From Acinetobacter sp. WCHA55 (GTDB lineage Bacteria > Pseudomonadota > Gammaproteobacteria > Pseudomonadales > Moraxellaceae): a stretch of 64,000 nt of DNA. Shown here piece after piece: positions 56,665-64,000 of this stretch; positions within the stretch are counted from its first letter, which is position 1, and each line of letters starts with the position of its first letter. The stretch lies in the NCBI RefSeq assembly GCF_002165305.2, contig NZ_CP032286.1:1798001-1862000 (forward strand), in the 5' to 3' direction. The position numbers were made by a program, and so were the translations under genes. The notes beneath the pieces were generated by a model. That model ran no database searches and was not told the origin of the DNA. It worked only from the letters and a program-made list of their open reading frames with translations.

Positions 56665-57243
56665 ATGCTCATGTTAAAGAAACTGATTGGCGAGTCTGCA
56701 TTTAAGCTCGCAGGCTGGAAATACCATGTGGAACCAAATGTTTTAGAAGATAAGCAAGTCATTATTGGATTTGAACACACTTCTATGATGGATGCTGTCT
56801 TGTCTCTGGCCATTTTTCAAATCTACGATATGAAAATCCATACCCTAATTAAAAAAGAATTATTCAAAGGGCCAATGAAGCCGATACTCGAGGCGATTGG
56901 TGGTATTGCAGTTGACCGTAAGTCAAATAAAGACATCGTGTCGCAAATGGTTGAACACTTTTCTCAACATGAAAAATTCAACTTGGTGATTGCACCAGAA
57001 GCAACCCGTGCAAAAACAGGCGAAGCACGTAAACCGATTCGTACAGGCTTCTGGCATATTGCAAAAGCCGCAAATGTCCCTATTGTACTTATGTACGCGA
57101 ACTCAAAAACCAAACAAGGGGGTATTTTTGGAAAAATCTATCCCACAGAGTTAGATCATGATTTAGCCCTCATTAAAGCACTTTATAAAGAGCATGTTGG
57201 TTTAGATATCGAAATTCCCGAACCTAGAAATGATCCCAAATAA
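56665..57243 (+). CDS. 1-acylglycerol-3-phosphate acyltransferase-like protein (PlsC family)
   Basis: The 192-residue product has the acyltransferase motifs FEHTSMMDAV (H-x4-D) at about 37-46, a GGIAVDR block and APEATRAK (variant of EGTR). It would acylate lysophosphatidate or a related acceptor at the membrane. I start at ATG56665; a TTG at 56608 would add 19 residues of no family pattern. It is shorter than classic PlsC. Confidence 0.85.
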   Translation: MLMLKKLIGESAFKLAGWKYHVEPNVLEDKQVIIGFEHTSMMDAVLSLAIFQIYDMKIHTLIKKELFKGPMKPILEAIGGIAVDRKSNKDIVSQMVEHFSQHEKFNLVIAPEATRAKTGEARKPIRTGFWHIAKAANVPIVLMYANSKTKQGGIFGKIYPTELDHDLALIKALYKEHVGLDIEIPEPRNDPK

Positions 57244-57504
57244 GCTCATCTAAATGACCTAAAAGAATGTGAATAGCCCCTCTCTTTTAGGTCTAAATCA
57301 ATTCTTTCTGAGGGCTCATTTTTGAAATGAATTGCTTCACAATCTAAATTTGAAATAACTGACTTTATTTCAAACAATTTTATTTATTTTTTGTTTAATC
57401 TGACTCATTTCAGAAAAACACCTACTTTCGCATAAAAAAGTGCTTATGGTAGAATTTGCACAATTTGATAGGCACAAAGCCAATCTACAAGGAGCATATT
57501 TCGC

Positions 57505-58254
57505 ATGGCGGGTCATTCCAAGTGGGCCAATATTAAGCATCGTAAAGCAAAACAAGATGCTAGCCGTGGTAAACTTTTTACCAAATTTATTCGTGAATTA
57601 ACAACTGCTGCAAAGCTTGGCGGTGCTGATACTGCAAGCAACCCACGTCTTCGTGCGGTTGTAGAAAAAGCACTTTCTGTGAATATGACACGTGACGTCA
57701 TCAACCGTGCAATCCAACGTGGTGCTGGTGGTGAAGATAACGACGATTTAAAAGAAATTACCTACGAAGGTTATGGTGTTGGTGGTGTTGCAGTTATTGT
57801 AGAAACCATGACTGACAACTTAAACCGAACTGTACCGGATGTGCGTCACTGTTTCTCAAAAACAGATGGTAACTTAGGCACAAATGGTTCAGTTGCTTTC
57901 TTATTCACAAAGCGTGGTGAGATCACTTTTGAAGATGTGTCTTTAGAAGATCAAATCATGGACGTAGCCCTTGAAGCAGGTGCCGAAGATATCGAAGTGG
58001 ATGAAGATGAAATCTTAGTCATTACTACACCTGAATCTTTTGGTGATGTGCAAGATGCTTTAACTGCTGCTGGCTTAAAATCTGATAATGCTGAAGTGGT
58101 CATGAGCCCTTCAACAAAAGCTGAAATTTCTGATATCGACCAAGCGAAAAAGATCATGAAAATGATTGATATGCTGGAAGATTTAGATGATGTACAAAAC
58201 GTTTATACCAACGTTGAGTTCTCTGATGCGGTGTTGGCAGAATTAGACGCCTAA
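57505..58254 (+). CDS. yebC: YebC/PmpR-family DNA-binding protein
   Basis: The 249-residue product begins [19 protein letters not shown], the invariant start of the family, followed by [20 protein letters not shown] and [19 protein letters not shown]. Family members act as regulators and, as recent work shows for YebC-type proteins, help ribosomes through proline stretches. A good ribosome site (AAGGAGC) precedes it. A terminator follows. Confidence 0.95.
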   Translation: MAGHSKWANIKHRKAKQDASRGKLFTKFIRELTTAAKLGGADTASNPRLRAVVEKALSVNMTRDVINRAIQRGAGGEDNDDLKEITYEGYGVGGVAVIVETMTDNLNRTVPDVRHCFSKTDGNLGTNGSVAFLFTKRGEITFEDVSLEDQIMDVALEAGAEDIEVDEDEILVITTPESFGDVQDALTAAGLKSDNAEVVMSPSTKAEISDIDQAKKIMKMIDMLEDLDDVQNVYTNVEFSDAVLAELDA

Positions 58255-58267
58255 TCTTTGCTTGATC

Positions 58268-58306
58268 AAAATGCGCGCTCAAACATAACTTTGGGAGCGC
58301 ATTTTT
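58268..58306 (+). terminator. Terminator after yebC
   Basis: AAATGCGC-G-CTC and GAGCGCATTT form a stem (one bulge), followed by a T run. It lies between convergent yebC and the GrpB gene. Confidence 0.8.
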
Positions 58307-58782
58307 TATGTCTGATTTAATACACTTTCAATAAATTTTGCTTTTTTGCAACGATATTTATCCATGCTTAAATGCTGGCTGTCGTGTTTTAATTGATTAT
58401 AAGCCATGACTAAATTCTGATTTTTCAACAAGCAATCACGAAAGATCAAAAAACTTTGCCACTGAGAGTTTTTCACAACCAATTGAATAGCAACATCATC
58501 CTGCTGTAGCGACTCTAGCATACACAGTTCATGTGTTCTTAAGGTATCAAGCTTTTCAACAAAACCTAAACTGGAAATACTAGCGATGGCTGAGTCAAAA
58601 TCTACAACATCAACAGCCACATAAATATCCAAATCACCTTTAGAAACTGCATGAGGAATGGCAGATGAACCAATATGTTCAATCTGTGCTTTGGGTATGA
58701 GAGCTAAAAGTTGTCGCTGATAGTATACAAATTTTTGATGGCAAGATGCTTGATACTCAGTAGCTGCATAGAACTTCAGCAT
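58306..58782 (-). CDS. GrpB-family (UPF0157) nucleotidyltransferase-like protein
   Basis: The 158-residue product has IEHIGSSAIPHAVSKGDLDIYVAV, the G-S and D-x-D core of a nucleotidyltransferase fold. The GrpB family has no settled function. It lies three bases after the Lrp-type gene on the same strand, so the two form an operon. Confidence 0.82.
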   Translation of the reverse strand: MLKFYAATEYQASCHQKFVYYQRQLLALIPKAQIEHIGSSAIPHAVSKGDLDIYVAVDVVDFDSAIASISSLGFVEKLDTLRTHELCMLESLQQDDVAIQLVVKNSQWQSFLIFRDCLLKNQNLVMAYNQLKHDSQHLSMDKYRCKKAKFIESVLNQT

Positions 58783-58785
58783 ACG

Positions 58786-59256
58786 CTAAACCTTACTCAA
58801 CAAACCGCTACAGTTAAATACATTATATTCTTTAATCACAAAGCTTGAATGAAGTGCCACCACATGCTCAATTTTACCAATGCGTTTGAGTAAAATATCA
58901 CTGTAATTTTCCATATCTCTTGCCACAACTTCAACAATAAAATCTGCTGACTGCCCTGTCACTAAAAAGGCATTGGTCACTTCAGGAATGCTTTCCAACT
59001 CTTCCAAGAACTTGGAAAAAGTGTCGGTATCATGTTTACTCAAAGATACTTGGAGTAAAACATGTAGACTAAACCCGAGTTTTTGATAGTTAATATCTCG
59101 CTTAACTTTAGTCATAATCGCATTATCAATCAGATGCTTAATACGACGATGCACCGAACTGACCGATAAATTAATACGCTCTGATAATTCGTTTAGATTG
59201 ATATCTTCATTACTTAAAATTTCTAAAATTTGCTTATCAAAACGGTCTAATTCCAT
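58786..59256 (-). CDS. Lrp/AsnC-family transcriptional regulator
   Basis: The 156-residue product has the Lrp helix-turn-helix (LDRFDKQILEILSNEDINLNELSERINLSVSSVHRRIKHL, about 3-42) and an AsnC ligand-binding domain (VTNAFLVTGQSADFIVEVVARDMENY). Such regulators form octamers and respond to amino acids. Its target is not clear; it leads the GrpB gene. Confidence 0.9.
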   Translation of the reverse strand: MELDRFDKQILEILSNEDINLNELSERINLSVSSVHRRIKHLIDNAIMTKVKRDINYQKLGFSLHVLLQVSLSKHDTDTFSKFLEELESIPEVTNAFLVTGQSADFIVEVVARDMENYSDILLKRIGKIEHVVALHSSFVIKEYNVFNCSGLLSKV

Positions 59257-59528
59257 TTTTTAACTCTCATAATGCATCATGTTTATAGCTGTTTATTTCA
59301 TATTAAGCTTTTCAGATGAAAGATAAAACTTATTTGCATATTTTTTCATTTATTTTCAAATTCATAAAAATATATCAATCATTTAGGCAAAAAATTGCTA
59401 TAATTTTTTATAAAAATTACAAATAGACTGAGAAACTTTCTATTCAACACACCACATCATTTTCTTTAAATAGCAGACAAAGGCTTGATGTATAACGTCC
59501 GCCTTTGCCTATTTGACTACAGTTGATC

Positions 59529-60293
59529 CTAAATGCCACGCCAGTCGACTCGGGCATTGCGCTCGGTTTGATAGACTCTTAAAACATACTGCCCCAAGGG
59601 TAAATTGGTTAAATATGTTTTATAGTTACTGAATTCTTCAGATAGACTTTCCTCATGGTCTTTTTCCCAAGGTGTCCCTTTAATTTCCAGCACAGGAGCT
59701 AACATCGAACACACAGCAATATCCGCCAAACCTAAACGATCCCCGACAAAGTAACGTCCATGATTAGCAATTAACTTCTCATTTAATACTTCAATTAAAC
59801 GCTGCATTTCGGCTTTGGAATGCTCTATTTTCTCTGCATTCAACTCATAGCCTTTCGACATCAAAGTTTTCATTAAAGGTTTGGTGTATTTTTCAAATTT
59901 ACGTAAATACCCCTTTTCGCCCAACATAATCTGTAACGATTGATCGTTATCGGATAATGCATGGGCCAACCCCCAACGACGCACATGCAATCCCAAGTCG
60001 TTGGATAGTGCATTAACATCTAAAGCCTCTTTACGAAGCTGTGCTTCATTACGTAACAGTCGATGTTCTGGATAACGTTCATCCAGATATAATGCAATCT
60101 CGGTGGTATCTGCGACCCATTTGTCCTGATCACGTAAAATAGGCAATTTATTTTGCCCTGTCTTTAATTGTGCAAAAGCCCGGTGAACCCCAGGCACCAC
60201 ATTTTGTGCAACAAAATCTAGCTCTTTATGATCGAGCAACCAGCGAGCTTTCTCACAAAAATGAGATAAAGGAAACTGGTATAAAGTTCTCAT
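59529..60293 (-). CDS. Glutathione S-transferase family protein
   Basis: The 254-residue product has an N-terminal thioredoxin-like GST domain (LYQFPLSHFCEKARWLLDHKEL with SHFCEK at the glutathione site, and KLPILRDQDKWVADTTEIALYLDERYPEH) and a helical C-terminal domain with GRYFVGDRLGLADIAVCSML. It probably conjugates or isomerises a small electrophile. It stands alone and is divergent from the SfnB pair. Confidence 0.9.
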   Translation of the reverse strand: MRTLYQFPLSHFCEKARWLLDHKELDFVAQNVVPGVHRAFAQLKTGQNKLPILRDQDKWVADTTEIALYLDERYPEHRLLRNEAQLRKEALDVNALSNDLGLHVRRWGLAHALSDNDQSLQIMLGEKGYLRKFEKYTKPLMKTLMSKGYELNAEKIEHSKAEMQRLIEVLNEKLIANHGRYFVGDRLGLADIAVCSMLAPVLEIKGTPWEKDHEESLSEEFSNYKTYLTNLPLGQYVLRVYQTERNARVDWRGI

Positions 60294-60673
60294 AAATGCT
60301 CCACATTTATTTTTCTATTTTGGCTTTTCAGAAAAACCATCTATTTCAGTTGGATACTTTAGTCACTGTATTTAGGATTTACAATGTACTTTTTACTCAA
60401 AACTGCCTAGTAAATGTTCAACAGCCTTTATCAAATTTATACGTTTTTTTCTCTACAATATCTCAAATCTTGATAAGCAAGGCTTTAATCGTACTATCCA
60501 CTCCTCCGTTAAATTAGTTATTCCTTATTTTTCAAATTCTTAGCATTTCATCTAATTGATTAAACTTAGCATATTTTATTTTTAAATTTTTAGCTGCTAA
60601 GTAATTCAAAATCCTTCATTTAATCATTCAAATAATCCCAAGTAGCGTATAGAGATTAAGTAAAGGTGCTTTT
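60294..60673. other. Intergenic region between GST and SfnB genes
   Basis: These 380 AT-rich bases hold divergent promoters. A 73-codon frame inside has no ribosome site or recognisable sequence. I see no clear operator. Confidence 0.5.
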
Positions 60674-61876
60674 ATGTCTCATACTCTCTCTAAAAATATT
60701 CACGTGATACAAAATGATCAGGATGCGATTAATGCAGCCTATCATGTCGCTGACTTTGCCTTAGAAGGTCGGGATCAACGTGATCAGAACCGCCAACTTC
60801 CTTTTGCTGAAATCGAGTTATTTAGCCAAAAAGGATTAGGCGGTATTCGTATTCCACAAGCTTTTGGAGGTGCATTTGTTTCCAATAAAACTTTAGCTCA
60901 GGTTTTTCGCATTATTAATAAAGCCGACTCAAGTGTCGGTCAAATTCCACAAAACCAAATTGCGCTACTCAACATGATTGATATCTTGGGTAGCGAACAA
61001 CAAAAAAAGTTTATTTTTAATGAAATATTAAAAGGTAAACGCCTTGCCAATGGCGGCCCTGAAAGAAATACCAAAGACACTAAAACATTAAATACAAAAT
61101 TAAGCATTGAAAATGGTCGTTACTATGTCGATGGTGAAAAGTTCTATTCTACAGGGAGTAGCTTTGCCCATTGGTTAGCCATTAAAGCCATTCACCCTGA
61201 AGGTTATGTGGTACTGACGCTTGTTGATGCCGCAGCACAAGGTGTCGAAATCATTGATAATTGGAACGGTTTTGGTCAGCGTACAACGTCAAGTGGCACA
61301 GTAAAGTTACAACGGGTTGAAGTCGATCCACGACTTATCTTTGATGAGCGGAAACTGGTTGAAGACGTCAATTACCGTGGTGCTTTCTCGCAGTTAATGC
61401 AAGTTGCGATTGATGTCGGTATTGCAGAAGCTGCATTTGAAGATACTTTGTCAGCAGTTAAAAAAGCCCGACCGATTGTCGATGCGCAGGTTGAGAAAGC
61501 CAGTTTTGAACATTACACCTTACAAGAAGTCGGCAAATTCGCTGTCCTGTTAGATGCCGCTATCCTACTGCTCGATGAAGCTGCAGAATATTTAGATGAG
61601 CTCGACCAACTGAGCGTTGTCAGTGCGGAACAAGCAGCTAAAGCCTCTATTTTAGTCGCCGAAGCCAAGGTCTATGCTAACGATGCTGCACTACAAATTT
61701 CTGAAAAACTCCTAGAGCTTGGTGGGAGTCGTTCGAGCCTAAGCCAACATAACTTAGATCAACATTGGCGCAATGCACGCGTACATACCTTACACGACCC
61801 GATCCGCTGGAAGCTGCATGCACTGGGTAACTACTATTTAAATAACACTTTCCCTGCCCGCCACGCTTGGATTTAA
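60674..61876 (+). CDS. SfnB-family sulfur-acquisition oxidoreductase (copy 1)
   Basis: The 400-residue flavin enzyme has an acyl-CoA-dehydrogenase fold: FAEIELFSQKGLGGIRIPQAFGGAFVS, then SSVGQIPQNQIALLNMI, VDGEKFYSTGSSFAHW and the C-terminal LGGSRSSLSQHNLDQHWRNARVHTLHDP block. SfnB-type enzymes work with FMNH2-dependent monooxygenases to take sulfur from dimethyl sulfone or alkanesulfonates. It is followed at 10 bases by a second copy. Confidence 0.9.
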   Translation: MSHTLSKNIHVIQNDQDAINAAYHVADFALEGRDQRDQNRQLPFAEIELFSQKGLGGIRIPQAFGGAFVSNKTLAQVFRIINKADSSVGQIPQNQIALLNMIDILGSEQQKKFIFNEILKGKRLANGGPERNTKDTKTLNTKLSIENGRYYVDGEKFYSTGSSFAHWLAIKAIHPEGYVVLTLVDAAAQGVEIIDNWNGFGQRTTSSGTVKLQRVEVDPRLIFDERKLVEDVNYRGAFSQLMQVAIDVGIAEAAFEDTLSAVKKARPIVDAQVEKASFEHYTLQEVGKFAVLLDAAILLLDEAAEYLDELDQLSVVSAEQAAKASILVAEAKVYANDAALQISEKLLELGGSRSSLSQHNLDQHWRNARVHTLHDPIRWKLHALGNYYLNNTFPARHAWI

Positions 61877-61886
61877 GGAGAGCATA

Positions 61887-63110
61887 ATGACTTCATTTCA
61901 ACCCATTCTTCCTCTTCAATCCCAAGACACGGCGTATGCACATATCATTCAAAGTGATGCTGAAGCCTTAGAAATTGCCAAAAATTTGGCTGAGCAGTTT
62001 AAACAGCAGGCTATCCAACGCGATGCTGAACGAATTTTGCCTTTTGAGGAAATTGAAGCCTATAGCCAATCTGGACTCTGGGCCATTACTGTACCGAAGG
62101 AATTCGGGGGAGCCGATGTTTCCAGTTATACTGTCGCGCAAATTATTGCGCTGATGAGTGGTGTGGATGGTTCGATTGGACAAATTCCACAGAACCATTT
62201 CTATGCCTTAGAGGTTTTACGTAATAACGGCACTGAACAACAAAAGCGTAAACTCTATGCAGAAGTGCTCAAAGGCGCTCGCTTTGGTAATGCCTTGGCT
62301 GAGTTTAAAACTAAAAATGCAACACAAAAACAAACTGCACTGAGCCAAACGGAACAAGGCTATGAAGTCAATGGTGAAAAGTTTTATTGCACGGGCAGCC
62401 TGTTTGCAGACCGCATACCGACCTTAGTCAAAGATGCCGATGACAAAGAGTTTCTGGTCTTTATCCCACGGAATAGCTCAGGACTAGAACTCATTGATGA
62501 TTGGTCAGGTTTTGGTCAACGTACCACAGGCAGCGGTACAGTCAAATTTAATCATGTCGCTGTAGGTGCAGAAGATATTATTCCTTTTGATACAGCATTT
62601 TCCAGACCGACTCTGGTAGGGCCTTTTGCTCAAATTATGCATGCTGCAATTGAAACGGGCATTGCGCGTGCTGCTTTTGAGGAAACACTGGTTCGTGTGC
62701 GTCAGGCTCGTCCTTGGATTGACTCTGCTGTTGAACAGGCAACCGATGATCCTTTAACACAGTTTGAACTGGGACGAGTGGTTGCCGATGTGCGTGCCAG
62801 TGAAGTCTTACTCAAACAAGCGGCACGCTCCATTGACACAGCACGTCCCCATCCAACCGCTGATAGCATTGCTAAAGCATCACTGGATGTAGCGAAAGTT
62901 CGTGCCCACAGCACAGAAACGGCTTTAAAAGCTGCTTCGAAATTGATTGAACTGGCAGGTAGTCGTGGTAGTCAACGTGAAGATGGCCTAGACCGCTTTT
63001 GGCGTAATGCACGTGTTCACACGCTACACGATGCATCACGTTGGAAATATTACTTCATTGCTAATTATCTCCTTAACGGGGTACTTCCGCCACGCAGAGG
63101 GACATTGTAA
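61887..63110 (+). CDS. SfnB-family sulfur-acquisition oxidoreductase (copy 2)
   Basis: The 407-residue protein matches copy 1 along its length (EFGGADVSSYTV, SIGQIPQNHFYALEVL, VNGEKFYCTGSLFADR, GFGQRTTGSGTVKFN, RFWRNARVHTLHDASRWK). The pair looks like an old tandem duplication with diverged substrates. Its stop overlaps the next start (TAATG), so it is coupled with the flavin monooxygenase gene. Confidence 0.9.
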   Translation: MTSFQPILPLQSQDTAYAHIIQSDAEALEIAKNLAEQFKQQAIQRDAERILPFEEIEAYSQSGLWAITVPKEFGGADVSSYTVAQIIALMSGVDGSIGQIPQNHFYALEVLRNNGTEQQKRKLYAEVLKGARFGNALAEFKTKNATQKQTALSQTEQGYEVNGEKFYCTGSLFADRIPTLVKDADDKEFLVFIPRNSSGLELIDDWSGFGQRTTGSGTVKFNHVAVGAEDIIPFDTAFSRPTLVGPFAQIMHAAIETGIARAAFEETLVRVRQARPWIDSAVEQATDDPLTQFELGRVVADVRASEVLLKQAARSIDTARPHPTADSIAKASLDVAKVRAHSTETALKAASKLIELAGSRGSQREDGLDRFWRNARVHTLHDASRWKYYFIANYLLNGVLPPRRGTL

Positions 63111-64000
63111 TGACACTATCATCTCAAAATAACAAGCCGAAACAAATCATTCTGAATGCCTTTGATATGAATAGCGTAGGTCATATCAATCACGGTTTGT
63201 GGACACACCCACGCGATGAGTCACATCGTTTTAATGAGCTCAGCTATTGGACCGATTTGGCGCAAACTTTAGAACACGGTTTATTTGATGGTTTATTTAT
63301 CGCCGACATTACGGGTGTCTACGACGTTTATCAAAATGGTCTGGATTTAACCCTAAAAGAGTCGATTCAGCTTCCAAGCCATGACCCTAGTACACTCGTT
63401 TCTGCTATGGCCGCCGTTACACAGCACTTAGGTTTTGGTGTTACTGTGAATCTGAGCTATGAGTCGCCTTACCAATTTGCACGGCGCTTTGCAAGCCTCG
63501 ACCATTTAACCCACGGTCGTATTGGCTGGAATATTGTCACCGGCTACTTAGACAGCGCAGAACGGTTAATTGGTCAAAAAGGTTTAAAAGATCACGACTT
63601 GCGCTATGAACAAGCCGAAGAGTTTCTCGAACTTTGCTATAAATTTTGGGAAGGTTCTTGGGAAGACGGTGCCGTACAAAAGGATAAGTTAAACCGTGTC
63701 TTTACTGACCCTTCAAAAGTTCATGCCATTCAGCATCATGGCAAATTTTTCCAAAGTCAGGGCGTTTTTCAGGTTTCCCCATCTATTCAACGTACACCTG
63801 TGCTTTATCAAGCAGGCGCCTCAAGCAAAGGCTTAGCCTTTGCAACCCAACATGCTGAAGCCATGTTTATTGGTGCTGACACGCCTGAAAAACTTAAACA
63901 GCAAGTCAATAAAATTCGTGCCCTTGCATTCAGCCATGGGCGCGATGAGCAAGCTATTAAACTCTTTGTCGGTATTAGTGTCGTGACGGCAGAAACAGAT
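63110..64000 (+). CDS. NtaA/DszA-type FMN-dependent monooxygenase (partial, 3' end outside)
   Basis: The visible 297 codons begin MTLSSQNNKPKQIILNAFDM and have the luciferase-like NtaA/SnaA/DszA pattern: GLFDGLFIADITGVYDVYQ, LGFGVTVNLSYESPYQFARRFASLDHLTHGRIGWNIVTGY and QRTPVLYQAGASSKG. With SfnB-type partners it probably opens a carbon-sulfur bond of a sulfone or sulfonate using FMNH2. The frame runs off the window. Confidence 0.9.
   Translation, partial: MTLSSQNNKPKQIILNAFDMNSVGHINHGLWTHPRDESHRFNELSYWTDLAQTLEHGLFDGLFIADITGVYDVYQNGLDLTLKESIQLPSHDPSTLVSAMAAVTQHLGFGVTVNLSYESPYQFARRFASLDHLTHGRIGWNIVTGYLDSAERLIGQKGLKDHDLRYEQAEEFLELCYKFWEGSWEDGAVQKDKLNRVFTDPSKVHAIQHHGKFFQSQGVFQVSPSIQRTPVLYQAGASSKGLAFATQHAEAMFIGADTPEKLKQQVNKIRALAFSHGRDEQAIKLFVGISVVTAETD

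Overview
The window looks like an Acinetobacter chromosome, most likely A. haemolyticus or a close relative. The main evidence is an eight-gene operon in the order published for the acinetoferrin siderophore of A. haemolyticus (acbABCD-actBCAD). Supporting evidence is the Acinetobacter-type HAD/mannitol-1-phosphate dehydrogenase fusion MtlD, an alkM/alkR-like alkane hydroxylase pair, and an Acinetobacter-type dif site. The species call is inference.

Region 1 (1-19503) is accessory and heavily rearranged. It opens with the tail of an XRE-type regulator, then a giant STAND-type gene with an N-terminal Cap4-like PD-(D/E)xK nuclease and a P-loop NTPase, followed by an overlapping small partner gene. 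This looks like an Avs-like anti-phage locus. An IS66 element (4736-7329, 8-bp target duplication GCACCAAA) splits the giant gene; removing it and one duplication restores an open frame of 2080 codons. Next comes a four-gene operon on the minus strand: thermostable-hemolysin family protein, AMP-dependent ligase, TauD-like dioxygenase and SDR. It resembles a small-molecule pathway, but the ligase carries an in-frame TAG and the SDR is cut by an IS256 element (10560-11858, TSD TGATAATA). A prophage scar follows: decayed endolysin, holin, small membrane gene and the 5' end of an integrase. A glyoxalase-like (VOC) gene lies among them, split by an IS3 element (17187-18468, TSD 3 bp). A deleted IS5-like remnant sits at 16016-16580.

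Region 2 (19724-44198) is mostly intact and core-like. It holds tusDCBE (tRNA 2-thiouridine sulfur relay), an HxlR regulator, bifunctional mtlD, a LysR gene divergent from cidA/lrgB-type genes, the acinetoferrin operon with a Fur box before acbA, ybaK, the alkane hydroxylase with its divergent AraC regulator, an OsmC-YcaO fusion and lpxB.

Region 3 (44403-50934) has a second Fur-type site before a DUF3649/PepSY/DUF3325 membrane operon, which probably reduces imported ferric siderophore. A dif-like XerCD site lies at 47545-47572, which may mark the replication terminus. A possible orphan immunity-like gene, an ISNCY-type element with a 5-bp TSD (48163-49644) and a TSUP permease follow.

Region 4 (51074-64000) is housekeeping: DAHP synthase, ispF, a PncC/CinA protein, two secreted proteins, a tRNA with anticodon CAT, an acyltransferase, yebC, GrpB, Lrp and GST genes. 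It ends with two tandem SfnB-type flavin enzymes and a flavin monooxygenase that runs off the window, probably for organosulfur use. No CRISPR array or rRNA was seen.
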